A stretch of 9,149 nt of DNA from Verrucomicrobiota bacterium (GCA_022709995.1 JAKLHU010000054.1:1-9149), one strand, 5' to 3'. Numbered from the stretch's first letter, positions 1-6,441 are shown. Translations and numbers: made by a program. The notes: generated by a model not told the origin, from the letters alone.

Positions 1-744
1 GATGTGCCGGTGCTGTCGGTGACCAAAGGTCTGCTGGGACAGGCGGACGGCGCGCTGACGACATATCCGCACTATCTGGAAACCCGGCTGCCGGCGTCAA
101 AACAGGGACGGATCCTGTTCAACGCCGTTGGCGGCCCGTGTACATCCTATGAATTGATGGACCGCCACCAGACCATGGTATATTTCTGCGGCCGCGACCC
201 TGCCTGTCTTGCCTGGCTGCGGAAATTGTTGGCGACCGACTACTATCACGTCACCACCAGCACGGACGTCATCGGCGTCGAAGCCTGCGTCGCCTTGAAG
301 AACGCGTACGCCGTCGGCGTGTCGCTGGCCATCGGCATGGCGGAGCGCATCGACGGGCCGGACGCATACATGTACAATCCGCAGGCGGCGTTGTTTGGAC
401 AGAGCCTGCGGGAAATGACCCGGCTGGTGCGTCTTCTCGGCGGTGACTCCAACCTGGTCGCCGGCATTCCCGGCGCCGGCGATCTGTACGTGACGATTTT
501 TGGCGGGCGGACGCGTCGTCTCGGCTATCTGCTCGGCAAGGGTCTGACGTACCCGGAGGCCCGCGCGCAGCTGCAGGGCGTGACGCTGGAGTCCGTGGTC
601 ATCATCTCCCGCGTGGCCGCCGCCCTGCGGGCCAGGTCCGCCGCCGGCGTTGTCGACGTGGCCGACTTCCCGCTCTTGATGCTCCTGGACCGGGTCGTCA
701 ACGACGGCGCCCCGGCCGAGATTCCATGGCGGGATTTCCGGTAG
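1..744 (+). CDS. NAD-dependent glycerol-3-phosphate dehydrogenase-like protein, 3' part (5' end outside window)
   Basis: The frame is open at the left edge, and 247 residues are visible up to a TAG stop. The missing N-terminus should hold the NAD(P)-binding Rossmann GxGxxG. Family members interconvert dihydroxyacetone phosphate and sn-glycerol-3-phosphate in the cytoplasm, feeding phospholipid synthesis. Visible family landmarks, numbered from the first visible codon, are 'SVTKGL' with the first active-site Lys (K9), a 'GP' loop near 45 (here GGPCTSYEL instead of the usual GPSFAxE), 'GVEACVALKN' with the second Lys (K100), 'REMTRLVRLLGGD', and 'GAGDLYVT' with the conserved Asp (D161). The substrate-phosphate motif normally reads R-N-R-R but here is 'GGRTRRLG' (R170, T171), so the conserved Asn is replaced by Thr. 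Family membership is fairly sure. Because of that change and the altered GP loop, it may be a divergent paralogue with changed substrate preference rather than the housekeeping GpsA, so no symbol is given. Confidence 0.82.
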   Translation, partial: DVPVLSVTKGLLGQADGALTTYPHYLETRLPASKQGRILFNAVGGPCTSYELMDRHQTMVYFCGRDPACLAWLRKLLATDYYHVTTSTDVIGVEACVALKNAYAVGVSLAIGMAERIDGPDAYMYNPQAALFGQSLREMTRLVRLLGGDSNLVAGIPGAGDLYVTIFGGRTRRLGYLLGKGLTYPEARAQLQGVTLESVVIISRVAAALRARSAAGVVDVADFPLLMLLDRVVNDGAPAEIPWRDFR

Positions 745-754
745 GCCGGGCGCC

Positions 755-988
755 GCGGCAGGATGCCGCCTGGAGTTTGGCAAAAGTCCGGAGTGCAGCG
801 ACCGGGTTTGGTCTGGCTCGCCGTACTTACCCAGGAAAGGCAATTTTCCAGGATGCTGAAATGGCCGATTCGCCGAGCCGGGCGTTGGGCGAAAAAACGC
901 TTTGGCACCCCAGGGCCTGGGGCGCCTACTTGGGAGTGCCGAACCGCATTTCCGCGGGATTGCCAAACTGCAGGCGGCAGGATGCCGC
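755..988. repeat. 234-bp segment bounded by 29-bp inverted repeats (MITE-like or structured intergenic element)
   Basis: The left arm (755-783) and the reverse complement of the right arm (960-988) match at 25 of 29 positions. The mismatches are a 3-base block and one single base. Each arm also contains the 15-mer gcggcaggatgccgc (755-769 and 974-988), itself a small hairpin with a 6-bp stem (gcggca/tgccgc) and a gga loop. Because that outer part is nearly self-complementary, it reads almost the same in both arms; the inner part, (c)tgNagtttggcaa, is truly inverted. The interior holds more short foldbacks, at 834-849 (ggaaa/tttcc) and 904-926. No transposase and no target-site duplication are visible (left flank gggcgcc, right flank tcaacat). 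It could be a MITE-like mobile repeat, a REP/BIME-type element or a structured 3' UTR. Only other copies in the genome could decide. Confidence 0.55.
904..926. other. GC-rich hairpin inside the inverted-repeat segment
   Basis: The core ccccagg-g-cctgggg (908-922) is a 7-bp perfect inverted repeat around one base. It is extended by ggc (904-906) pairing with gcc (924-926) across one a/c mismatch. No T-run follows on either strand, so it is not a typical intrinsic terminator. It lies roughly in the right third of the 755-988 element and probably belongs to that element's fold. Confidence 0.45.
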
Positions 989-1116
989 TCAACATGATGT
1001 TTGTTGTGTGCCATTGTCATCCTTGGCCACGCGGTTGGCGCGTTGGCGCGTTTTTCGGGGGGACGCTGTTTTTTGGGTTCTTGCCATTTCCATGATATGC
1101 AAAGGAGTTTAGGACG
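989..1116. other. Leader region of the prepilin-like gene; no convincing promoter
   Basis: This stretch between the inverted-repeat element and the prepilin-like gene contains a short tandem repeat of ttggcgcg (1035-1042 and 1043-1050) followed by five T (1051-1055), and a six-T run near 1070. The cgcg-ttgg-cgcg foldback before the T-run is only 4 bp, so a terminator for the upstream gene is possible but weak. I see no good -35/-10 pair. The clear signal is the Shine-Dalgarno aaaggag at 1101-1107, nine bases before the GTG at 1117, which decides the start of the next gene. Confidence 0.5.
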
Positions 1117-1908
1117 GTGAAGAGAAGACATGGTTTTACGTTGATTGAGCTTCTGGTGGTCATTGCGATTATCGCGATTCTGGCGGCGATGCTGTTGCCG
1201 GCCTTGGGCAAGGCCCGCAGTCTGGCGCGCCGGACTACGTGCGTGAACAACTTGAAGCAGATCGGTTTGAACCACGCCATGTATGTCAGCGACTATGACG
1301 ACTGGCTACCGGACGCGTACAAGCTGGACGGCACCCTCGCGGCCAACTGCTCTGGCTGGTATTATTTCATCAATCGCAATGACACGTGGGTCGGTCTGGG
1401 CAAGGTGTTTGCATACGCCAACAGCATCTCCAGCCGCGACGCCGCCCATTCGAAAAACAACGGCCGGGACAAGCTCTGGTACTGCGAGGTGGCGCAAAGC
1501 AGCGACGTTTGGCAGGCGATGCTGGCCGGGGTCAATTACGACTGGGGCGTGAACGGCGACAATCTCTACAGCACCTACACCTACTTCAGCCCCTACGAAG
1601 CCAAGACCAACTACAACTACTATGTCAACACGACGGCGTTGAAGAATGGCTCTCCGCGCGGGCAGTACCTGAAGAATTCCGGCCTGCTGAGTCATTTTGC
1701 CGCGGGCGGCGCACCGGTCGCGAAGTGCGGCAGCGCGCGTGCGACGGCGCCCTGCAACAACACGCACCGCAACGGCGCGGTCAACGAAGAGTCGCCGACC
1801 TTGCGCATTGACGGTTCCGTATCGGTCTTTTCCTTTCATCCCGGCATGGCGGCGCCCATTCGGGACAAGCACGCGATCGGGATGTGGTACTACAATATGC
1901 TGCAGTAA
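1117..1908 (+). CDS. Prepilin-like protein with type II/IV pilin N-terminal cleavage/methylation motif
   Basis: The protein has 263 residues and starts at GTG, supported by aaaggag nine bases upstream. The N-terminus is a class III signal peptide: a short basic leader MKRRHG, then [16 protein letters not shown]. Prepilin peptidase should cut after G6, giving an N-terminal Phe to be methylated, with the conserved Glu at +5 (E11). Residues 12-30 form the hydrophobic helix that anchors in the inner membrane and packs a pilus or pseudopilus. After it comes '[24 protein letters not shown]' split around residues 42-65, a signature of the multi-copy pilin-like families of Lentisphaerae and Verrucomicrobia. 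The C-terminus has 'HRNGAVNE' (217-224) leading to 'RIDGSV' (230-235), a longer-spaced version of the H-x9-DG region of those families. Its exact role (pilus, pseudopilus or surface protein) is unknown. It is probably a single-gene unit, since a new promoter candidate follows it. Confidence 0.9.
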   Translation: MKRRHGFTLIELLVVIAIIAILAAMLLPALGKARSLARRTTCVNNLKQIGLNHAMYVSDYDDWLPDAYKLDGTLAANCSGWYYFINRNDTWVGLGKVFAYANSISSRDAAHSKNNGRDKLWYCEVAQSSDVWQAMLAGVNYDWGVNGDNLYSTYTYFSPYEAKTNYNYYVNTTALKNGSPRGQYLKNSGLLSHFAAGGAPVAKCGSARATAPCNNTHRNGAVNEESPTLRIDGSVSVFSFHPGMAAPIRDKHAIGMWYYNMLQ

Positions 1909-1965
1909 GCGGGGGAGGGGAGCGGCCGGACTCGCTGGTCGGAACCGTAAAATGGGCCGCCGGCA

Positions 1966-1994
1966 TTGATTATTTCCGGTCAAGGATATATAGT
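1966..1994 (+). promoter_or_regulatory. Candidate sigma-70-type promoter for the beta-helix gene run
   Basis: TTGATT (1966-1971, 4 of 6 to the consensus -35) is separated by exactly 17 bases from TATAGT (1989-1994, 5 of 6 to the consensus -10). It lies in a locally AT-rich patch of otherwise GC-rich DNA, about 110 bases before the ATG at 2104. Transcription would start near 2001. This is the best promoter match I noticed in the window, and it is judged by sequence alone. Confidence 0.5.
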
Positions 1995-2030
1995 TTTGCA
2001 ATTTATTGACGGAGTGCGGGCAGTCTGCGG

Positions 2031-2062
2031 CTGGATGAGCGCCAGGGCGCTTTTCAGTCCAG
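2031..2062 (+). promoter_or_regulatory. Leader hairpin with short T-run upstream of the beta-helix gene
   Basis: An inner stem agcgc/gcgct (2038-2042 with 2047-2051, loop cagg) runs directly into tttt (2051-2054). An outer stem ctgga/tccag (2031-2035 with 2058-2062) encloses it. The inner stem plus T-run resembles a weak intrinsic terminator inside the 5' leader, while the outer stem would sequester the T-run. It may be an attenuator, an mRNA-stabilising structure or chance. It matches no riboswitch class I know. Confidence 0.3.
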
Positions 2063-2103
2063 CGGTGCGTAAAAGCGGAAACTGACAACCAGGAGGTCAT
2101 TTT

Positions 2104-3999
2104 ATGTTGCTCTGGAGGCAGGCAGTCGTTTTGGTGGCGGCCGTGGTGACGCCGGCGGTTTGGGCGCAGACCGTCAAGGTCACTGACTTCAAGCCGGATC
2201 GCGTCGATGCGACGGCGGCTTTGCAGGCCGCGATTGACTCGGGGGCCAAGGTCGTTCTGGTTGACGACCCCGGCTTCGAGTACCTGGTCGAGACCATCAC
2301 CTTCAAGGGCGACCAGGAAGTCGTCTTCCAGAACAACGTCCGCGTCCGCGCCATGCCGGGCAAATTTCTGGCCCAGGGGGCCACGTTGTTCCGGATCCAC
2401 AATGTCAAGAACCTGGTCGTCCGCGGCGAGGGCAATGCCGAGTTGACGATGAACAAGGCCGACTACCAGGACGCGACGCGTTATCAGCCGGCCGAATGGC
2501 GCCACACCCTTTCGATGCGCGGCAGCGACCAGGTGGTGATCCGCGACCTGACGTTGTCCAACAGCGGCGGGGACGGCATCTACTTTGGCGCGCCCGGCTG
2601 CACGAACGTCCGCCTGGAAAACCTCGTCATCACCGACCATCACCGGCAGGGCATCAGCGTCATCAGCGCCGAAAACCTGCTGATCAAGCACTGCAAGCTG
2701 ATCAACACGTCCGGGACCCCGCCGGCCGCGGGAATCGACTTCGAGCCGAACCAGGCGCGTGAATTCGCCGTCAACTGCGTGTTGGAGGACTGTGACATTT
2801 ACGGCAACCAGTCCTACGCCGTGCATTTTGCGATTCCGAAGACCCTGGAACGGCCCATTTCCATTGTCATGCGCGATTGCCGGATATATGACAATGGCGG
2901 CGGGGTTCATTTCAACGCCGGCGGCGGCTATGACGAAGAGCCTTTGCAAGGCACGATCGACTTGATTCGCTGCACGATTTCGACGCCCCAACACAGCGCC
3001 GTCACCTTTTATTCGCATCGGGTCGGCGGGGTGCAGGTCCGTTTCCAAGATTGCGTGATCGACAACCGGGCCTATCCGCGCGCGCCTTTCATGATGGCAA
3101 CGAAACATTTGGCCGACATCGGCGGGATTGATCTTGGCAAGATGGTGGTTCTGCAGGCTCTGGACCGGCCGGTGTTCCTGATTCCGGAGCTTGGCGCCGC
3201 CGGTCTGCAGCCGATCGGCGGCTCGCTGACGGTCCGCGGGGACGACGGCCAGGAGCAGGCCTATGACCTGGCCGCCTTGGTGGCGCGCTATCCCGGTCTG
3301 CCGGCGATGCGCCGGTTTGCGTCGGCGCCGCTTGACCTGGCGTCTTTGCGCCCGGCCCCCGGCGCCATCGGCAAGGCGGCGAATCCCGTCCTGATCCGGC
3401 GGGTCGGCAAGTTTGTGCAATATGCGACGGCCGGCCAGACGATCGATATCACCTTCCTGGCCGCATGGGCGCGCGGTTCCGTCAAATTCCCGGTCAAGGT
3501 CTTCAGTCCGTCCGGGAAGCAGGTCAAGGAGGTGAAGGTTGAGATCAAGCAGGAGGGCGGTGAGTATGTGCTGCCCCTGGTCGCGGCGGAGACCGGCGTG
3601 TATACTTTGGAGTTTGCCACTGGCGCCGGCATCAAGGTCATGTCGCCGGCGCCCGGGCAAGGTTTTCTGACGACAGGCAAGGGTCTGAGCATGTTTCGCT
3701 GCAACAGCGACCTTTATTTCAATGTCCCGGCTGATCTGCGTGCCGTGACGGTCGAAGTCATCGCCGAAGTCGGCGAATCGCTGGCGGTTGAGCTCTATGA
3801 CGAGGCCGGGGTCGTGCGTGCCAGCCAGGACAGCTTCGTCGGCACCAAGTATCTGACCGTTTCCCGCGAGCCGTCGGCGAAGACGGAATTGTGGCGGTTG
3901 AAGTTGTTCAAGGTAGTTGAAGACCATTATATCCGGCTGGGGGCGCCCTTGCCGCCGATCGTGTTCACGGATCCCGCCAACCGGCTGATTCTGGAGTGA
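2104..3999 (+). CDS. Secreted right-handed parallel beta-helix protein (pectate lyase-like fold)
   Basis: The protein has 631 residues, with a strong Shine-Dalgarno aggaggt at 2091-2097, six bases before ATG. A Sec signal peptide (MLLWRQAVVLVAAVVTPAVWA) is probably cut before Q22. Residues ~25-330 show repeating short strands typical of beta-helix proteins: 'NVKNLVVRGEGNAELTM' (100-116), 'SDQVVIRDLTLSNSGGDGIYFG' around 141-162, 'RQGISVISAENLLIKHCKL' around 181-199, and 'TPPAAGIDFEPN' (205-216), which I recognise from right-handed beta-helix repeat proteins. Such folds usually bind or cleave acidic polysaccharides or form surface stalks. I cannot place a catalytic Lys/Arg/Asp set, so activity is unproven. 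The last ~200 residues (from ~430) look like two beta-sandwich modules, possibly for carbohydrate binding or anchoring. The gene heads a same-strand run with the next secreted proteins and ABC permeases. The fold call is fairly sure; the substrate is unknown. Confidence 0.85.
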   Translation: MLLWRQAVVLVAAVVTPAVWAQTVKVTDFKPDRVDATAALQAAIDSGAKVVLVDDPGFEYLVETITFKGDQEVVFQNNVRVRAMPGKFLAQGATLFRIHNVKNLVVRGEGNAELTMNKADYQDATRYQPAEWRHTLSMRGSDQVVIRDLTLSNSGGDGIYFGAPGCTNVRLENLVITDHHRQGISVISAENLLIKHCKLINTSGTPPAAGIDFEPNQAREFAVNCVLEDCDIYGNQSYAVHFAIPKTLERPISIVMRDCRIYDNGGGVHFNAGGGYDEEPLQGTIDLIRCTISTPQHSAVTFYSHRVGGVQVRFQDCVIDNRAYPRAPFMMATKHLADIGGIDLGKMVVLQALDRPVFLIPELGAAGLQPIGGSLTVRGDDGQEQAYDLAALVARYPGLPAMRRFASAPLDLASLRPAPGAIGKAANPVLIRRVGKFVQYATAGQTIDITFLAAWARGSVKFPVKVFSPSGKQVKEVKVEIKQEGGEYVLPLVAAETGVYTLEFATGAGIKVMSPAPGQGFLTTGKGLSMFRCNSDLYFNVPADLRAVTVEVIAEVGESLAVELYDEAGVVRASQDSFVGTKYLTVSREPSAKTELWRLKLFKVVEDHYIRLGAPLPPIVFTDPANRLILE

Positions 4000-4010
4000 A
4001 GATGTGTCTG

Positions 4011-4040
4011 CCCGGCCGGTTGCGTGTACAACCAGCCGGG
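4011..4040 (+). other. Intergenic hairpin between the beta-helix gene and the next gene
   Basis: cccggc (4011-4016) pairs with gccggg (4035-4040), then after one c/a mismatch ggttg pairs with caacc around a cgtgta loop, giving 11 base pairs in 30 bases. It begins 12 bases after the upstream stop codon. No T-run follows, so it is more likely an mRNA-stabilising or processing hairpin, or a Rho-type pause, than an intrinsic terminator. It could lower expression of the downstream genes relative to the beta-helix gene. Confidence 0.45.
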
Positions 4041-4088
4041 ATGGACAGCCGCGGCGACGTCAGCGAGAAGACCTCGAATGGACATGCT

Positions 4089-5309
4089 ATGAAGAAAAGC
4101 AAAGCAATCGTGGGGACATGGCAGCGGATGATGCGTCCGTGGCTGCTTTCGGGCGTGGCGCTGCTGCTGGCGCCGGCCTCGACGGCTTCGGCTCAAACCG
4201 CGACGACCGCCGCGACGACCGCCGCGACGATCGCCGCGGCCGCGGCGCCAGCCGAAAAAGAACCTTTTTTCCCGGCTTTGGAAGAATACGAAAAACGGGG
4301 GAAAGTCCTCCTGATCAGGGAGAAAATGCTGTTTGAAATCACGGCCAGGGACGAACGGGTGAAAAAGCTCGACGCGATGGCGGTGTCTTTCCAAACCATT
4401 CGGCGGCTGACGGACGGCGACCAGCAGCTGACTCAGTATCTTCAGCTGCGCCGACGCGTTCTGGAAGCCATCGACGAAATCAGCGATGCGAACAACCGGC
4501 AGGTGGAATTGGCCGCCATGGTAGACACCGCCATGACGGCCGGCGGTCTGCTGCCGCAGGTGTCGACCTACCTGCAGGATGTGCGCCGGCAGCTGCTTGA
4601 CCTGGGAGTGCAGCAGCAGACTGCCGAAAAACGCTTGCAGGCTTCGCACCAGACCATCAAGACCGCGATTCAGAATATCCCGCCCCCGGCTGTCTTTGTC
4701 AGCAAGACCGGCATTGAAATGCGCCTGGTCGGCACCGGACGGGAGATGTTCTATGTCAGCAGCCGGCCTATCCCCGGCGCCAGCTTCCAAGCGCTCCGAG
4801 CCGCTCAGGCCGCCGCCCCGGCCCCGGCGGCTCCGGATGCCACTGCCCAGGCCGCCGCCCCGGCCCCGGCCCCGGCCCCGGCCCCGGCAGGGACTGCTCT
4901 GGCGGCTCCGGCGGGTGGCGTTCCGGTCGGCGATTCATCCTCGGCCGGGGACATTTCTTTGGTGGAAGCGGTGAATTTCACTCGTTGGCTGAGTGAGCAG
5001 GAAGGCGTCGGCTACCGTTTGCCGGAGGTGGCGGAAGTGACGATTTTGCACCGGGCCGGCGTCTTGCCGGACAGCGCGGTGTGGACGTTGACGCCCTGGC
5101 GTCCGGCCGATGATCTTGAATTTGGCCGGATGTGCGATCGTTTCGGGGTGAAGTTGTATCATGTCTGGGATCCTCGGCGTATTTTTGGCGGGGAGATTTT
5201 TTGGGGCGAATTGCCGGAGGCCCGTTATCCCGGCCTGGGATTTCTGGTCGTCACTTCGGCTCAGACGGGCTGGCTTGACCGTTGGAATCGAATCAACGCG
5301 CAGTTGTGA
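4089..5309 (+). CDS. Secreted protein with degenerate FGE/SUMF1-like (C-type lectin-like) domain split by an Ala-Pro linker
   Basis: The protein has 406 residues from ATG 4089. That start gives a clean Sec signal peptide (MKKSKA... hydrophobic 18-30, cut ~ASA|Q36), although its Shine-Dalgarno is weak. The frame is open upstream to 3996, but that extension would bury the signal peptide. A Thr/Ala-rich stretch (36-54) is followed by a helical, charged region (~58-195) with coiled-coil character. From ~208 the sequence resembles the formylglycine-generating-enzyme/sulfatase-modifying-factor fold: 'EMFYVSSRPIPGASF' where the family has a substrate-loop strand, 'ISLVEAVNFTRWLSEQEG' (289-306) like 'VSWxDAxxFCxWLSEKEG', 'YRLPEVAEVTILHRAG' (309-324) like 'YRLPTEAEWEYAARAG', and 'GLGFLVV' (382-388) like the terminal 'GFRVV'. 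The active-site Cys pair of true FGE is absent (the only Cys is C349), so it is probably a binding or structural version. An Ala-Pro linker (~235-278) interrupts the domain. The remote homology call is moderately sure; the function is unknown. Confidence 0.7.
   Translation: MKKSKAIVGTWQRMMRPWLLSGVALLLAPASTASAQTATTAATTAATIAAAAAPAEKEPFFPALEEYEKRGKVLLIREKMLFEITARDERVKKLDAMAVSFQTIRRLTDGDQQLTQYLQLRRRVLEAIDEISDANNRQVELAAMVDTAMTAGGLLPQVSTYLQDVRRQLLDLGVQQQTAEKRLQASHQTIKTAIQNIPPPAVFVSKTGIEMRLVGTGREMFYVSSRPIPGASFQALRAAQAAAPAPAAPDATAQAAAPAPAPAPAPAGTALAAPAGGVPVGDSSSAGDISLVEAVNFTRWLSEQEGVGYRLPEVAEVTILHRAGVLPDSAVWTLTPWRPADDLEFGRMCDRFGVKLYHVWDPRRIFGGEIFWGELPEARYPGLGFLVVTSAQTGWLDRWNRINAQL
4200..4235 (+). repeat. 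12-bp tandem repeat (three units) in coding sequence
   Basis: gcgacgaccgcc occurs at 4200-4211 and 4212-4223, then with one change (gcgacgatcgcc) at 4224-4235. It encodes a Thr/Ala-rich spacer just after the signal peptide. The 12-base unit keeps frame, so copy-number changes would only lengthen or shorten the spacer. Confidence 0.85.
4806..4887 (+). repeat. Ala-Pro linker repeats: duplicated 22-mer and (ccccgg)5
   Basis: A 22-base unit starting caggccgccgccc is present at 4806-4827 and again at 4848-4869. The second copy runs into five perfect ccccgg hexamers (4858-4887). They encode an Ala-Pro-rich flexible linker inside the FGE-like domain. Perfect short GC repeats of this kind are prone to replication slippage and assembly error; both unit lengths used here (42-base offset, 6-base hexamer) preserve frame. 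Confidence 0.85.
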
Positions 5310-5314
5310 TGAAA

Positions 5315-5334
5315 GCCGCCGGGAGGCGGCGTTT
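5315..5334 (+). terminator. Weak intrinsic-terminator-like hairpin after the FGE-like gene
   Basis: gccgcc (5315-5320) pairs with ggcggc (5325-5330) around a ggga tetraloop, six bases after the TGA stop. It is followed by gttt only, so the T-tract is poor. It could cause partial termination or protect the 3' end of the upstream message. The remaining bases to 5420 hold nothing else that I can identify apart from the Shine-Dalgarno of the next gene. Confidence 0.35.
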
Positions 5335-5420
5335 CCGGGGGCGGGAGAACGCTTCCGGCACAAACGAAGACGGCAAGACGGCGGCGGCCATGGATATCCC
5401 CCGTGTCGAGGGGAGCAAAG

Positions 5421-6413
5421 ATGGGGAATGCACTGATGTCGAAAAGAACATCGCTGTTGTTGGCTCTGCTGGGCCTTTTTGTGGGCGTCATGTGCTGCTT
5501 TGGCCAGGACGGTGCGGCCGACCGCCCGCGCCGGCGCGGGCGGTTGCTCCGCACGGAAGTGCGCAAGACGGAGCGCCAGGATGGCTTTGAGTGCCGGATG
5601 CTTCCGACGTCAGGGTCGTTTCCGTTTCTGCAGATCACGCGCAAGACGCTGCTGACCCATCATGAAGTCCAGATTTTCGAGGTGGTCAGGGAAGTCGCCC
5701 GGCAAAACAAGGGCGACGGCATCACCATCCGCGGAACCGTTGATTACGAGGTCATCCCCGGCGAAGTTCTGGAAGGGGAGTGGACGACCCGGGAGGAATT
5801 GGTGGACAACGGGCCGTTTGCCGAAACCGATTTCGAAATCTTTGGGCAGCGTTGGCGAACCGACCGGGATGGGCAGATCGTGGACACCGCCCAGGTGCTG
5901 GTCCGGGCCTTTGACGATCTGCGCACCATGACTGTTGAGCTCACCATCACGCATGCGACCTTGGGCGTCAAAAAAATGACCGTTTCCCGCAATCTGCTCC
6001 GGCGCGCGGAAAGTGTCGGCGCCGACCGAGGTGCGTCCTATGATCTGCTGGAGGTGCTTGGCCTGGACTTTTTGCAGCATCGACTCCCGGGCCGCGATGG
6101 TTTGACGATGGAGGTGTCAGCGCCGGCGGCTGCTTCTGCCGGCGACGTCGTGAAGATCACCGTGACGGCCAGCAATGGCGGCAATCAGCAGGTCAGCACA
6201 CTGCTTGGCCGCAGCTTTTCCAGGGAAACCTGGGCCAATGGCCGGATGTTCTATTTTGGCGGTTTGAAGCCGGGCGAGAAACGCAGTTTCACCCGGCTTC
6301 TGACCGTCCCGGAGGACATCAAGGCCGGGGCTTGCTTTGTCACTGTCGGCTTCTGGGACCTGCTGGGAACACTCCCCGACCAAGCCCGTAAAATCAGGAT
6401 CGATTTGAAGTGA
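5421..6413 (+). CDS. Exported protein of unknown function with C-terminal Ig-like beta-sandwich domain
   Basis: The protein has 330 residues. ATG 5421 follows gaggggag (5408-5415) with good spacing; an in-frame ATG at 5436 (MSKRTSLLL...) is a possible alternative. The N-terminus is a signal peptide (hydrophobic 11-24, probable cut near G28). The Cys pair at 25-26 does not fit a lipobox. A basic stretch (PRRRGRLLR, 35-43) follows. The middle (~55-220) is strand-rich and I do not recognise it. Residues ~226-328 look like an Ig-like/CARDB-type domain ('EVSAPAAASAGDVVKITVTASNGGNQ' split around 231-255, then 'FYFGGLKPGEKRSF', 277-290). They resemble, from memory, the post-PDZ beta-sandwich found in some S41-type C-terminal processing peptidases of delta-proteobacteria. 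No peptidase motif is present here. Its place between the FGE-like gene and the permeases suggests an envelope or surface role. Confidence 0.72.
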   Translation: MGNALMSKRTSLLLALLGLFVGVMCCFGQDGAADRPRRRGRLLRTEVRKTERQDGFECRMLPTSGSFPFLQITRKTLLTHHEVQIFEVVREVARQNKGDGITIRGTVDYEVIPGEVLEGEWTTREELVDNGPFAETDFEIFGQRWRTDRDGQIVDTAQVLVRAFDDLRTMTVELTITHATLGVKKMTVSRNLLRRAESVGADRGASYDLLEVLGLDFLQHRLPGRDGLTMEVSAPAAASAGDVVKITVTASNGGNQQVSTLLGRSFSRETWANGRMFYFGGLKPGEKRSFTRLLTVPEDIKAGACFVTVGFWDLLGTLPDQARKIRIDLK

Positions 6414-6441
6414 CGGAGAACAACGCTGAACGGCGGCAGTT

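Noticed and set aside
1035..1055. Intrinsic terminator made of the ttggcgcg tandem and five T
   Set aside because: The only stem available before the T-run is 4 bp (cgcg/cgcg), too short to call a terminator, and it is close to the downstream gene.
726..1112. Plus-strand open frames across the gap after the first gene
   Set aside because: They run through the inverted-repeat arms and hairpins, lack a Shine-Dalgarno site, and have no coding-like composition or motif.
97..1275. Long minus-strand open frame across the first gene and the inverted-repeat element
   Set aside because: It is antisense to the clear GpsA-like frame and continues through the repeat element into the prepilin-like gene. 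The composition is low-complexity and shadow-like, with no recognisable motif.
1306..3927. Very long open frame on the minus strand (about 870 codons)
   Set aside because: It lies opposite two well-supported plus-strand genes (prepilin-like and beta-helix) and across the promoter gap between them. Its translation is rich in Arg, His and Gln with no domain, and in GC-rich DNA the opposite strand of real genes often lacks stops.
3996..4088. Upstream GTG start for the FGE-like protein, overlapping the beta-helix stop
   Set aside because: It would add 31 residues before a well-formed signal peptide and translate the intergenic hairpin. The ATG at 4089 gives a normal exported N-terminus.
3927..4790. 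Minus-strand open frame opposite the FGE-like gene, with a Gly-Arg repeat region
   Set aside because: The Gly-Arg stretch is the antisense reading of the gcgacgaccgcc tandem. The plus-strand frame has a signal peptide and a recognisable domain.
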